Source: Frankia alni ACN14a | GTDB lineage: Bacteria; Actinomycetota; Actinomycetes; Frankiales; Frankiaceae | Assembly (NCBI RefSeq): GCF_000058485.1 | Contig: NC_008278.1 | Span: 1,110,962 to 1,174,961, forward strand | Direction of reading: 5' to 3' | DNA length: 64,000 nucleotides | Shown: piece by piece, positions 10,782 through 21,273 of the stretch | How positions within the stretch are numbered: the stretch's first letter is position 1 | How the letters are laid out: the number at the start of each line of letters is the position of its first letter | The notes under the pieces: model-generated | What the model was told of the DNA's origin: nothing | What the model saw: only the letters and a program-made list of their open reading frames with translations | The model's database searches: none | Translations under genes and position numbers: made by a program

Positions 10782-11798
10782 ATGAGCGCTATCGGGCTGG
10801 ACGTCGTGGGGATCAGGACCGATCCTGATCTGGAAAAAGCCGTGCGAGATGGGCTTGGTCAGGTGGAGGAGCTGCTACGAGCATCTGTGCGCAGCGAGTT
10901 CTCCTTCGTGACCGAGACCTCGCGGCATCTCGTCGATGCGGGGGGTAAACGCTTCCGCCCCATCGTCGTGCTGCTGGCGGCGCAGTTCGCCGATCCGCAC
11001 GCCCCCGGGGTGGTGCCGGCGGCCGTCGCGATCGAACTCACCCATCTGTCGACGCTGTACCACGACGACGTGATGGACGAGGCCCCCCGCCGCCGGGGAG
11101 CGGCGTCCGCCAACGCCCGCTGGACGAACACGGTCGCGATCCTCACCGGCGACTACCTGTTCGCCCGCGCCTCCGACATCACCGCGGACCTGGGCCCCGC
11201 GGCGACCCGGATCCTCGCCCGGACGATCGCGACCCTCTGCGAGGGCCAGATCCGTGAGACCGTCGGCCCCGCCCCCGACCAGGACCCGGTCGAGCACTAC
11301 CTGCGGGTGGTCACGGAGAAGACCGCCTCGCTGATCGCCACCTCCGGCCGACTCGGCGCGATGCTCGCCGGCGCGGACCCGGTCACCGTCGACACCCTGG
11401 CGACCTTCGGCGAGCTGTTCGGGGTGGCCTTCCAGCTTTCCGACGACATCATCGACGTCGCCTCCGACCCGGCCGACTCCGGCAAGACCCCCGGCACCGA
11501 CCTGCGGGAGGGCATCCCCACCCTGCCGGTGCTCTACGCGCTGCAGGCCGACGACCGGCCCGCCGCCCGGCTGCGGGAGCTGATCAACTCGGACTTCGCC
11601 GCCGGGGGCGGGAATCCGGAGGAGGGCGTCGCGGAGGCGATCGAGCTGCTGCGCGCACACGAGGGGATGGCCAGGGCGCGCCAGGAGCTCGTCACCTGGT
11701 CGACCCGCGCCCGGGAGTGCCTGGCGCCGCTGTCGGACAACGGGGCGAAGGCGGCGCTGGAGTCCCTCGCCGACTTCGTCATCGACCGCACCGGCTGA
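10782..11798 (+). CDS. Long-chain polyprenyl diphosphate synthase
   Basis: The enzyme extends allylic diphosphates with isopentenyl diphosphate. Both Asp-rich metal-binding motifs of trans-prenyltransferases are present: DDVMD at residues 95-99 (LYHDDVMDEAPRRRG) and DDIID in FQLSDDIIDVASD. GGKRFRP at residues 54-60 binds isopentenyl diphosphate. The 338 residues match the heptaprenyl, octaprenyl or nonaprenyl synthase class. Position directly behind nuoN, in apparent operon with complex I, points to menaquinone side-chain synthesis; chain length cannot be read from the sequence. Close names are HepT/IspB/GrcC. Confidence 0.93.
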   Translation: MSAIGLDVVGIRTDPDLEKAVRDGLGQVEELLRASVRSEFSFVTETSRHLVDAGGKRFRPIVVLLAAQFADPHAPGVVPAAVAIELTHLSTLYHDDVMDEAPRRRGAASANARWTNTVAILTGDYLFARASDITADLGPAATRILARTIATLCEGQIRETVGPAPDQDPVEHYLRVVTEKTASLIATSGRLGAMLAGADPVTVDTLATFGELFGVAFQLSDDIIDVASDPADSGKTPGTDLREGIPTLPVLYALQADDRPAARLRELINSDFAAGGGNPEEGVAEAIELLRAHEGMARARQELVTWSTRARECLAPLSDNGAKAALESLADFVIDRTG

Positions 11799-11930
11799 CG
11801 CCCCGGCCCCGCCGGCACCCCGCCCCGCCGCGGGGCAGCACCGCGCCGCGCCGGAGCGGACGCCGCGCTCCGGGACAGGAGCGGGCGCCCCGGCGCAGTG
11901 GCGGCCGCCCCGGAGAGGGCGGCTGTGCGA
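11799..11930. other. Convergent intergenic region with hairpins
   Basis: This 132-base gap separates the polyprenyl synthase from the convergent repeat protein gene. It contains a 7-bp stem GCCGCCC/GGGCGGC at 11904-11923 with a 6-base loop, and a compact GC palindrome at 11822-11836. Either could end transcription, but neither has a T-run, so the terminator reading is tentative. Confidence 0.5.
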
Positions 11931-13931
11931 CTAGTGAGCGGCGTGGGCCGTGATCGGCGTGCTGCTGGACCGTTGCGCCGGAACCCCCGACGACGTGGAC
12001 GCCGACGACGTGGTGGCGGTCGAACCGGACGAGGACGAGGACGGGGCGCTGAACCAGGAGCCGAGCAGCGGCTCCACATCGATCGGATGGAACGGCAGCG
12101 CACCGGTGCCCGGGGACGCGGTGGTGCTCGGCGTGGCCGACGGACTCACCGCCGGGCTGGTGGCTTCGCCATCGTCGGACGCCGACGGGGTCGCCGTGGT
12201 GGTCGGGGCCGCCGTGGCGGAGGCGCCCGTCACGGTGCCGGCGCTCGGCGCGATGGACCGTAGATCGGTCGGCCCGGTCGTCGGCTGGTCCCGTGGAGTC
12301 AGGGAGATGATCGGAATCGGGGCGGTGGTGGGGCCCAACGCGACCGTGGTGACCGCACTCGACCCCGACGCGCCGGAACCGCCGGTCCCGCTGCCCGCTC
12401 TGTCGGCGCTCGGCGCAAGCGCGGCCCGCGGCGGCGAACTCTGCGTGCGGTCCCGCGACGCCTGGGACTGCGACGCGCCGTAGGCGAGGGTGTCCGTGCC
12501 GCTGTACTGGATCCGCGACGCCTCGCCGGCGTTGGGGACCGCCGCGCCGCCACCCCCGTCGCCCCCGAAGGCCACTCCGGCGACCAGCGCCGACAGCCCG
12601 GCCAGCGAGGCGGTGCCGGCGGCGGCCAGGCGCACCCGCCCGTTGCCGCGCCGGATGGGGGCGCGATGGGCACCCGGCACACGCTCGGCCGGCGCGTGGT
12701 TGCGGGCGGCCGCCGATGGCCCGCTGCGCCGGGGACCGGTGGGCGTCCGGCTGGTGGTGGGCATCCGGCTGGCGGTGAAGGATGCGCCGAAGGAGGGGCT
12801 CATCAGCCGCGAGGAGGCTGCGAACCGGGAGCCCTGCTCCCAGGAGGGCACGTCGTGCGCCGGGAAGTCCGACCATCGGCCGTCCTCGAACCGGCCGTCC
12901 TCGTCGAACTGGCCGTGCTCGAACCGGCCGTCCTCGAGCCGGCCGTCCTCGAGCCGGCCGTCCTCGCCGAGGCGATCGCCCGCGGCGAACCGGTCGTCCT
13001 CATCGAACCGATCGTCCGGGTAGAACCGGTTGTCCGCGGCGAAGCGGCCGTCAGTGTCGAACTGGTCGTCCGCGTGGAACCGGTCGCCCTCGTCGAACTG
13101 GTTGCCGGCGTCGAACCGGTCGGCGTCGAAGCCCGCGTTCGGGGACGGGCCGGTGTGGAAGCGATCCTCCGCGTCGAATCCGTCCGCGGCGTCGTACCAG
13201 TCGTCCGAGTCGTGCCATGTGCCTGTTCCGTACACACCGTCCGCGCCGTACCGGTCATCGTCGAGCCGGTCGTCCGCGGGGGACTGGCCACCTGCCACCC
13301 CGTCGCCGTCGCCGTCGAACCGGCTCTCGCCCTGGAAGTCTCCGAGCGAGTCGGCCTCGTACCGGTCGGCCTCGTACCGGTCGGCGTCGTACCGGTCGGC
13401 GTCGTACTGGTCGGGCTCATCCTGGTCGTTGTCGTACCGGTCGTCGTCCTGCCGGTCGGTGCCGAACCGGCCGCCCGCGGTGAATCGGCCGTGTCTCGGC
13501 CAGCCACGCCGCTGCCCGTCCGCGGGGTGGTCGTCCCAGCCGGGTGCGGACTGACGGGCCTGGCGGGCGGTGGTGCTGACCGACAGCGGGCCGGTGAGGG
13601 TGTCGAGCTCGCCGGGTGGGGCGAACGGGGGCCGCGGCGGGATTCGCCGCACGGTCGGGGTGGCTGCGGGGCCGTACCAGCCGCCGGAGCGGTCCGAAGT
13701 GTCCCAGGCCGCGGCGGTCCCGGTGGGGGGCGTGGGAGCGTAGGCACGCTCGTCGAAGCCGAGCGGGGTCCGGGCGGCCGGACGGCGCGGGGCGGCACCG
13801 CGGGAATGCCGGCCGGCGGAGTGGCTACCCACGGTGGCCCCCGGCGGGCAGCAGCGCCTCGGGCCCGGCCGGCCGGGCATCATGGCCAGCCCGAGAGCAG
13901 GGCCGTCGCAAACAGGCCGCCTCGGCGGCAT
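11931..13931 (-). CDS. Unrecognised single-pass membrane protein with Asp/Arg/Phe repeats
   Basis: I do not recognise a family. The 666 predicted residues divide into a basic Pro-rich start (1-150), an acidic repeat region (about 160-355) where D-R-F, D-R-Y, G-R-F and D-R-L recur every 5-8 residues (for example FDEDDRFAAGDRLGEDGRLE), a Ser/Arg-rich linker, one hydrophobic segment (about 433-456, after RRGNGRVR), and a Ser/Thr/Ala/Pro-rich C-terminus. Basic residues before the hydrophobic segment predict a cytoplasmic N-terminus and an outside C-terminus. The minus strand is preferred because its Asp, Arg and Phe codons nearly all end in C or G as in neighbouring genes; the opposite frame reads as biased Val/Pro repeats. 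The ATG start is uncertain, as the first 50 residues look atypical. Confidence 0.7.
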   Translation of the reverse strand: MPPRRPVCDGPALGLAMMPGRPGPRRCCPPGATVGSHSAGRHSRGAAPRRPAARTPLGFDERAYAPTPPTGTAAAWDTSDRSGGWYGPAATPTVRRIPPRPPFAPPGELDTLTGPLSVSTTARQARQSAPGWDDHPADGQRRGWPRHGRFTAGGRFGTDRQDDDRYDNDQDEPDQYDADRYDADRYEADRYEADSLGDFQGESRFDGDGDGVAGGQSPADDRLDDDRYGADGVYGTGTWHDSDDWYDAADGFDAEDRFHTGPSPNAGFDADRFDAGNQFDEGDRFHADDQFDTDGRFAADNRFYPDDRFDEDDRFAAGDRLGEDGRLEDGRLEDGRFEHGQFDEDGRFEDGRWSDFPAHDVPSWEQGSRFAASSRLMSPSFGASFTASRMPTTSRTPTGPRRSGPSAAARNHAPAERVPGAHRAPIRRGNGRVRLAAAGTASLAGLSALVAGVAFGGDGGGGAAVPNAGEASRIQYSGTDTLAYGASQSQASRDRTQSSPPRAALAPSADRAGSGTGGSGASGSSAVTTVALGPTTAPIPIISLTPRDQPTTGPTDLRSIAPSAGTVTGASATAAPTTTATPSASDDGEATSPAVSPSATPSTTASPGTGALPFHPIDVEPLLGSWFSAPSSSSSGSTATTSSASTSSGVPAQRSSSTPITAHAAH
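13350..13425 (-). repeat. 15-bp tandem repeats in the Asp/Arg/Tyr part of the repeat protein
   Basis: About five copies of a 15-bp unit close to ggtcggcgtcgtacc (plus-strand reading) encode the DADRY/EADRY series on the minus strand. A second cluster of 15-bp units lies near 12895-12970 and encodes the EDGRL/EDGRF series. Both keep the reading frame. Confidence 0.85.
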
Positions 13932-14109
13932 GGTCGGTGCCCACCGACGAACGCGGACTGGCCGCGGACCGCGGGCTGAGGGCTCGATGACCCCGCACTA
14001 CGCCTCCGGCTGCATTGGTGTTGTGAGCCCCCCCGGGCCACACGGCACCCCCACGCGCAATCTGACCTTACCCGACCTGATCGGAGCAGCAAATACCGGA
14101 CTTATCCGA

Positions 14110-14130
14110 ACTAACTAGTTAAAGGTTAGT
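14110..14130. promoter_or_regulatory. Operator-like palindrome in an AT-rich patch
   Basis: A perfect 10-bp palindrome taactagtta (14112-14121) sits inside a wider inverted repeat ACTAAC-N9-GTTAGT (14110-14115 and 14125-14130). It lies 17 bases before a GTG that has a good ribosome site, and about 180 bases upstream of the minus-strand repeat protein start. The shape fits a dimeric repressor site, but no regulator gene is adjacent. Confidence 0.4.
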
Positions 14131-14147
14131 GCGAGGGAGGATGGTCC

Positions 14148-14489
14148 GTGGCCGGAACGGCGTCGTCGGACCGCTCCGCAGCCCATTCCGGCGCATGGTC
14201 GTGCTCCATCGGGACGAGTCCTGGCCGCCGTGGCCGTCCGGGCGCCGACCCGGTGGGCATGCGTGGGCGGGGCAGGCCGGGCCGTTCGCGCCGAAGCTCG
14301 CTCGGCAGCCGGCCGCGGCCGGCGGGACGGCGGGATGGTGAGACGGCAGCGCGCGGGCCGGCGGGCGGAGTCCTGGCCGGGCACCGCTTTCGGGGTCCCC
14401 CGCTGGTCCCCGGGACGGCCGTTCGGGTGCCCCCGGGGGGATCCCCAGAGCGGCCGGGGCGCCGGAACGCCGGGGCGCTGAAGCGCTGA
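14148..14489 (+). CDS. Possible small hypothetical protein
   Basis: A GTG at 14148 is preceded by GGGAGG at 14135-14140 with an ideal 7-base spacing, and the frame runs 113 codons to a TGA. The product is Arg/Gly/Pro-rich and resembles no family I know. Third-position GC is lower than in neighbouring genes, and its composition is what random GC-rich DNA would give. The ribosome site and the upstream palindrome are the only positive evidence, so this may not be a gene. Confidence 0.2.
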   Translation: MAGTASSDRSAAHSGAWSCSIGTSPGRRGRPGADPVGMRGRGRPGRSRRSSLGSRPRPAGRRDGETAARGPAGGVLAGHRFRGPPLVPGTAVRVPPGGSPERPGRRNAGALKR

Positions 14490-14513
14490 AGCGCAGAAGC
14501 GCCAGAATGCCGA

Positions 14514-14550
14514 AAGGCCGGGGCGGCGTCGATGCGCGCGCCCCGGCCTT
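14514..14550 (-). terminator. Probable korAB terminator
   Basis: A perfect 12-bp inverted repeat (AAGGCCGGGGCG at 14514-14525 and its complement at 14539-14550, loop 13 bases) lies about 140 bases beyond the korB stop. Read on the minus strand, the stem is followed by TTTCGG. Confidence 0.6.
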
Positions 14551-14688
14551 CCTACCGGTCTGCTGGTCGGCCGGGCCACTCGGCTGGCCGAGCGGCCCGG
14601 CCGATCCGGTGGGCTCCCGGATCGGGTTGGCGGTCGGCCGGCGGGTGCCGGCCGGTAGTGCCGACCAGACCCGGCGGCCACACGTGGA

Positions 14689-15746
14689 TCAGTCGATGGT
14701 CCAGGTCTCCCCACCGGAGATCAGCGACATGAGGTCGCCCTCGCCCTGCCGGGCCCGAGCGTCGCTGATCTGCGTGTTGAGCGCCTCGTCGTACGTGGGT
14801 GCGTCGACGCTGCGGAAGATCCCGATGGGCGTCACCCCGTGCGTGTCGCCGGTGAGCCGGGACAGCGCGAAGGACTGGCTCGGGTCCGCCGCGGCGGCGT
14901 CGTGGACGAGGACGCCGGGGCTGCCCGCGGGCACGACCTCCAGGCTGCCGTCCGCCGCGCGGCGGATCGCCTTGTCGCCCTCGGCGCCGAAGACGAGCGG
15001 CTCGCCGTGGGTGAGCTTCAACGTCGCGTCGTCGCGGCTCGACCGGTCCTTCAGCGTGTCGAAGGCGCCGTCGTTGAAGATGTTGCAGTTCTGGAAGATC
15101 TCGACGAACGCGGTGCCCGGGTGCTCCGCCGCGGCGCGCAGCACCGAGGTCAGGTGCGCCCGGTCGGAGTCGATCGACCGCCCGACGAAGGTGGCCTCCG
15201 CACCGAGTGCCAGCGACACCGGGTTGTACGGCCGGTCCAGCGAGCCGAACGGCGTCGACTTGGTGATCTTGCCGACCTCGGAGGTGGGCGAGTACTGGCC
15301 CTTGGTCAGACCGTAGATCCGGTTGTTGAACATGAGGATCTTGAGGTTGACGTTGCGGCGCAGCGCGTGCAGCAGGTGGTTGCCGCCGATGGACAGCGCG
15401 TCGCCGTCTCCGGTGACCACCCAGACCGACAGGTCCGGTCGCGAGGTGGCGAGGCCGGTGGCGATCGCCGGCGCACGACCGTGGATGGAGTGCATCCCGT
15501 AGGTCTGCAGGTAGTACGGGAACCGCGAGGAGCAGCCGATTCCCGAGATGAAGGCGATGTTCTCGCGGGCGACCCCGAGCTCGGGGAGGAAGCCCTGGAC
15601 GGTGGCGAGGATGGCGTAGTCACCGCAGCCCGGGCACCAGCGCACCTCCTGGTCGGAGGTGAAGTCCTTGCGGCTCTGCTGGGCCGGCGCGGCCGGCACC
15701 AGGTCGAGCAGCCGATTGCTGATACCGGTGTGGTTCGTCGTGACGG

Positions 15747-15750
<4 letters not shown>
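14689..15750 (-). CDS. korB: 2-oxoacid:ferredoxin oxidoreductase subunit beta
   Basis: This is the thiamine-diphosphate and iron-sulfur subunit of an enzyme that converts 2-oxoglutarate (or another 2-oxoacid) and CoA to acyl-CoA and CO2, reducing ferredoxin. The 353 residues contain WCPGCGDYA (C39, C42), GIGCSSRFPYY (C73) and FQNCNIFND (C221), the four cluster cysteines, and the thiamine-binding GDGDALSIGGNHL from residue 114. Start is a GTG that overlaps the korA stop by 4 bases; the open frame upstream of it is only a shadow of korA. Actinobacterial KorAB usually acts as an oxygen-tolerant 2-oxoglutarate oxidoreductase; substrate is inferred. Confidence 0.95.
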
Positions 15751-17633
<1,883 letters not shown>

Positions 17634-18123
17634 CTTCAGTAACCTCCTCGGGTACCACACCAGCCTACCGGCTGTAGCAATGGGACGCGTGCGGCGTGCC
17701 GGGCCGACCGATCGCACGCGGTGGCCCGACGATCAGACCCGAATCTGTTGATCTCGGCGTGCTCTGGCTGAGAGTGATTGCCTGTCAACTCTGTGTATGT
17801 CTGCCCCTGTCCTGACGGTCGGCTGCTGCCACCCGTGTCCGGATGGTCGGGTGCGTCGCCCGCCCGGCGGGTGCGGGCGGTACGGATTCAATACGCTTCC
17901 GGGCGGCTTTCCATACAGATCTGGTCGGGCGGCCTGTCGGCGAATAGACACATTCGCAACTTTGTTTCGATTACTCCATGTGCGCGACTCGCTATCTTCC
18001 GTTGCCGCCGCGGTGGGAGCCGCACCACGCAGCGTATCGGTCGCAAGGCACGGGCCGGATGGTGCCGAGGTGCCAGCGCGACCGGCGCGACCGGCGCGTG
18101 GGCGGGGGAGCAGCATCGCAGCC
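17634..18123. other. Divergent intergenic region between korA and the DUF2520 gene
   Basis: This 490-base stretch must hold the promoters of both diverging genes. It is locally less GC-rich near 17730-17800 and 17930-18000. I could not pick a pair of promoter hexamers with convincing spacing on either strand, and no tRNA or repeat is visible. Confidence 0.5.
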
Positions 18124-19122
18124 ATGACCTCGCACCCCCGCCCGGCCCGACCCCGCCCGGCCCGACCCGGTCCGACGCGGAGACGGCCGGAGCAGGACTC
18201 TTCCGAGGGTCGGCACCGGGAGACGGTCGGGCTGGTCGGGGCTGGTCGGGCCGGCAGCGCCGTCGCCCTCGCCCTGGCCGCCGCGGGGCACCCGGTGGTG
18301 GCGGTGACCAGCAGGTCCACCCACGGCCGCGCCGACGCGGCGGCTCGGTTCCCGGCCGCGCGGATCGGCTCGGTGCCGCAGGTGGCACCGGTGTTGCGGG
18401 CGGCCGAGGTGCTGCTCGTCGCCGTCCCGGACGACGCGATCGCACCGGTGACCGCCGAGCTCGTGGCCGCGGACGCCGTGCGGGCGGAGCAGATCCTCGT
18501 GCATCTCAGCGGCCGGCACGGGCTGGGTGTGCTCGGCGCCGCCACCGCCACGGGCGCGGTCCGGATGGCACTGCACCCGATCATGACGCTGCCCGAGGCG
18601 GTGGGGGACCCCGACACGTTCGCCGGGGTGCCGTTCGGCATCACCGCGGACCCGGGTGCCGAGGCCCGGGCTCGGGGGCTCGTCGCCGACGTCGGCGGCA
18701 TCCCCCTGCTGATCGAGGACGACCGGCGTGATCTCTACCACGCCGCGCTGGTCCTCGGTGGCAACTTTCTGACCAGCCTGACCGTGGCCGCCCAACAGAC
18801 GCTCGCGGCGGCGGGCGTCGCCGATCCGGGCGCCGCCCTCGCCCCCCTGCTGCGGGCGTCCCTGGACAACGCCCTCACCGGTGGCTGGCCGGCGTCGACC
18901 GGTCCGGTCCGCCGGGGCGATCTCGGCACCGTCCGAGCCCACCTGCGGGCGTTGGACACCGCGGATCCGGCGGTCGCGGACGTCTACCGGGCACTGGTCG
19001 CCTTCACCGCCGGTGGCCTTGAACGGGCCGGTCTGCTCGAGGCGTCGGTGGCCGACCGGCTGCGCGCGGGTGCGGCCGGCCACACGGCGCCCGGGAACGA
19101 TGGTGCGCAGTCCCCGCGTTGA
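18124..19122 (+). CDS. Rossmann-like and DUF2520 domain-containing protein
   Basis: The protein has a nucleotide-binding Rossmann start ([25 protein letters not shown] at residues 39-44), the [11 protein letters not shown] segment, and a C-terminal helical domain ([16 protein letters not shown] and onward) of the DUF2520 type. It resembles NADP-dependent ketopantoate or pyrroline carboxylate reductase-like enzymes, but its reaction is unknown to me. In other actinobacteria this gene often stands before panC; here htpX follows instead. ATG at 18124 is chosen as start and gives 332 residues with a basic Pro/Arg-rich leader of about 33; a later start at the fold itself is possible. Confidence 0.85.
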   Translation: MTSHPRPARPRPARPGPTRRRPEQDSSEGRHRETVGLVGAGRAGSAVALALAAAGHPVVAVTSRSTHGRADAAARFPAARIGSVPQVAPVLRAAEVLLVAVPDDAIAPVTAELVAADAVRAEQILVHLSGRHGLGVLGAATATGAVRMALHPIMTLPEAVGDPDTFAGVPFGITADPGAEARARGLVADVGGIPLLIEDDRRDLYHAALVLGGNFLTSLTVAAQQTLAAAGVADPGAALAPLLRASLDNALTGGWPASTGPVRRGDLGTVRAHLRALDTADPAVADVYRALVAFTAGGLERAGLLEASVADRLRAGAAGHTAPGNDGAQSPR

Positions 19123-19162
19123 ACAGCTCGTACCGGCTCGACAGGACGGACACCGGATCGCC

Positions 19163-20035
19163 ATGCCACACCGCCACCTCAACGGTCTGAAGACCGCGCT
19201 GCTGCTCGGCGTGCTCTCCGCAGCCATCCTGCTGGTGGGGTCCCTGTTCGGGCGGGGTGGCCTGCTCGTCGCGCTGGTGCTCGCGCTCGCGATGAACGGC
19301 TTCTCCTACTTCTTCTCGGATCGCATCGCCCTGCGGGCGATGCGGGCCTATCCGGTCACCCAGGTCGAACAGCCGCGGCTGTACGCCATCGTCGGGGAGC
19401 TCGCCCGCAATGCCCGCATGCCGATGCCTCGGCTGTACCTGAGCCCCACCGGCTCGCCCAACGCCTTCGCCACCGGCCGCAATCCGGGGAATGCGGCGGT
19501 CTGCTGTACCGAGGGCATCCTGGCGCTGATGGACGATCGCGAGCTGCGCGGCGTCCTCGGGCACGAACTCAGTCATGTGTACAACCGCGACATTCTGATC
19601 GCCTCGGTCGCCGGCGCCCTCGCGAGCGTCATCGTGTACCTCGCCAACATGGCCCAGTTCCTGGCCATCTTCGGCGGGCGGGACGAGGAGAACGGCCCGG
19701 GCATCTTCGAGCTGTTGCTGCTGATGATTCTCGGTCCGGCCGCAGCGTCGATCATCCAGCTCGCCATCAGCCGCTCCCGGGAGTACCAGGCCGACGAGTC
19801 GGGCGCGACGCTCACCGGCGACCCGCTCGGCCTGGCCAGCGCGCTGCGCAAGCTGGAGGCGGGCGCGTCCGCCCGGCCGCTGCCGCAGAACTCGAAGCTG
19901 GGGCCCGCGGCCGCGCTGATGATTGCCAATCCGTTCCGCGGCGGCGGGGTGGGCCGGCTGTTCTCAACCCATCCGCCCATGAACGAGCGAATCGCCCGGC
20001 TGGAACAGCTCGCGCGTATGAATCCCTATCGCTGA
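19163..20035 (+). CDS. htpX: Membrane zinc metalloprotease HtpX
   Basis: HtpX is an integral membrane M48 protease for quality control of damaged membrane proteins. In the 290 residues the zinc motif HELSH is at 134-138 ([12 protein letters not shown]) and the third ligand glutamate is E207 in [11 protein letters not shown]. Two hydrophobic segments precede the catalytic region (about 10-28 and 33-50) and two follow it (about 145-170 and 182-202). Length matches the family. The ATG follows the DUF2520 gene by 40 bases, so the two may be cotranscribed. Confidence 0.95.
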   Translation: MPHRHLNGLKTALLLGVLSAAILLVGSLFGRGGLLVALVLALAMNGFSYFFSDRIALRAMRAYPVTQVEQPRLYAIVGELARNARMPMPRLYLSPTGSPNAFATGRNPGNAAVCCTEGILALMDDRELRGVLGHELSHVYNRDILIASVAGALASVIVYLANMAQFLAIFGGRDEENGPGIFELLLLMILGPAAASIIQLAISRSREYQADESGATLTGDPLGLASALRKLEAGASARPLPQNSKLGPAAALMIANPFRGGGVGRLFSTHPPMNERIARLEQLARMNPYR

Positions 20036-20198
20036 CGCGTAACGGACCGCAGTGTTGCCTGTAGTGGCATCGTCGTATTACAGTGGATGACTCAGAGTAA
20101 ACTTGCACCGTCGGCCGCGTATCGCGGACGGTAGCCGGGAACCTCGTTGTTCCACGGCCACGACGGCGGCGGAGCGAACCCCCCAGGTTCCGCCGCAG

Positions 20199-20233
20199 GC
20201 ACCCCGCCCGAAACCCCCCATCGGGCGGGGTGC
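20199..20233. terminator. Bidirectional terminator between htpX and yajQ
   Basis: A perfect 13-bp inverted repeat (gcaccccgcccga at 20199-20211, complement at 20221-20233) with a 9-base loop lies between two convergent genes. A weaker hairpin built on CCGCG/CGCGG sits at about 20109-20135. Confidence 0.8.
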
Positions 20234-20257
20234 GCCGTTTCCGCGTACGGACGGACC

Positions 20258-20746
20258 TCAGCGGTAGTTGACGAACTGGAGCGGAACCTCGAAGTCCTCG
20301 GCCTTCAGGAGCTGGATCACCCGCTGCAGGTCGTCCCGCTTCTTCCCGGTGACGCGCAGCTGGTCGCCCTGAATCTGGGCCTGTACCCCCTTGGGGCCAT
20401 CCGCCCGGATCTTCTTGGCGATCGCCCGGGCCTTGTCGTCCGCGATGCCCTGCTGGACGGTCACCGACAGGCGGAACTCCTTGCCCGAGGGCTTGGGCTC
20501 GTCGAACGACAGCGCCTTGAGCGAGATGCCGCGTTTGACGAACTTCTCCTGCAGGACGTCGAGCACCGCCTTGACCCGCTCGTCGGTGTTCGCTACGAGC
20601 AGAATCGACTCGCCGGACAGGGTGGCCGACGCGCCCGTGTCGCGGAAGTCGAAGCGGGTTCGGATCTCCTTGGCTGTCTGGTTGACGGCGTTGTCTATCT
20701 CCTGTTCGTCGACTTTGCTGACGATGTCGAAGGACGGGTCTGCCAC
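20258..20746 (-). CDS. yajQ: YajQ family nucleotide-binding protein
   Basis: YajQ-family (DUF520) proteins are small cytoplasmic proteins with two RNA-binding-like folds that bind nucleotides, including cyclic di-GMP in some bacteria. The 162 residues start [20 protein letters not shown], the classic family N-terminus, and end with [12 protein letters not shown], the classic C-terminus. Start is GTG at 20746 with GGAGG 9 bases upstream; an in-frame codon further upstream would add 22 atypical residues. Function in this organism is unknown. Confidence 0.95.
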
Positions 20747-20927
20747 GTGCGCGGACCTCCAGTTCGATTCGGGAGGGGATGTCTGGCCGAGCGAGGGTGT
20801 CGAGTCAGGCACCGTACGTGGTCATCACGGGCGGTACCCGCCTCGGGGGACGGTCACTCGCCGTTGTATTCGATCGACGACAGCCTTGCAGGACGGTCCC
20901 GCCGTCCCGGTGGTCCCGCGGGACCGG

Positions 20928-20933
20928 TATGCT
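20928..20933 (+). promoter_or_regulatory. -10 element of tRNA-Tyr
   Basis: TATGCT lies 10 bases before the mature 5' end of tRNA-Tyr. No good -35 sequence is found at 16-18 bases upstream. Confidence 0.45.
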
Positions 20934-20943
20934 CCTCCACGAA

Positions 20944-21028
20944 GGCAGGTTGCCCGAGCGGCCAAAGGGAACGGTCTGTAAAACCGTCGGCTCAGCCTAC
21001 GATGGTTCGAATCCATCACCTGCCACCA
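20944..21028 (+). tRNA. tRNA-Tyr (anticodon GTA)
   Basis: The gene folds as a class II tRNA with acceptor GGCAGGT/ACCTGCC, anticodon loop ctGTAaa on a 5-bp stem, a long variable arm (cggctcagcctacg region) and a GGTTCGAATCC T-arm. Discriminator A and the CCA end (21026-21028) are encoded. It stands alone, with its own -10 upstream and a terminator downstream. Confidence 0.97.
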
Positions 21029-21062
21029 TCCCCGGGTTCGACCCGGGGCACGTACCGCCCTC

Positions 21063-21087
21063 AGGCCCGGAGCGACGCTCCGGGCCT
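21063..21087 (+). terminator. Terminator of tRNA-Tyr
   Basis: An 11-bp perfect stem AGGCCCGGAGC/GCTCCGGGCCT with a 3-base loop is followed by GCTTGTTT. It sits 35 bases after the tRNA. Confidence 0.85.
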
Positions 21088-21273
21088 GCTTGTTTCCGGG
21101 CTCGGTTGCGGTCCGGAAGGGGACCGCGTGGGGCCCATCTCGCGGCGATGCGCGGTCCCCGTCATCACCGGTGCCACGGTGCACGCGACGGGAGGGCAGC
21201 GCCTCGTCTGACTCTGACCGGCGGGCGACGCCGGGGAGAGACGGACTGGCCGCTCGCTGCTGCGCCCCGCTGC

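Larger units (their letters stand above)
13932..14688. other. 757-base gap between korB and the repeat protein gene
   Basis: No gene here is certain. Going up in coordinate, it holds the presumed minus-strand promoter region of the repeat protein gene, an unusually AT-rich patch at about 14085-14130 with a palindrome, a possible small plus-strand gene (14148-14489), short imperfect repeats of the gcgctgaa type (about 14473-14503), and a strong hairpin (14514-14550) suited to ending korAB transcripts. Confidence 0.6.

Noticed and set aside
12666-13979. A Val/Pro-rich plus-strand frame opposite the Asp/Arg/Phe repeat gene
   Set aside because: Its codons lack the strong third-position G/C preference of real genes here, and it lacks a ribosome site. 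The minus-strand reading fits better, though this decision is less certain than others.
14115-14714. A 199-codon minus-strand frame between korB and the repeat gene
   Set aside because: Product is Pro/Arg/Ser-rich without any domain, overlaps the korB end and the terminator hairpin, and has no ribosome site.
17634-17717. Earlier start for korA
   Set aside because: It would add 28 Arg-rich residues without a ribosome site, whereas GTG 17633 follows AGGAGG.
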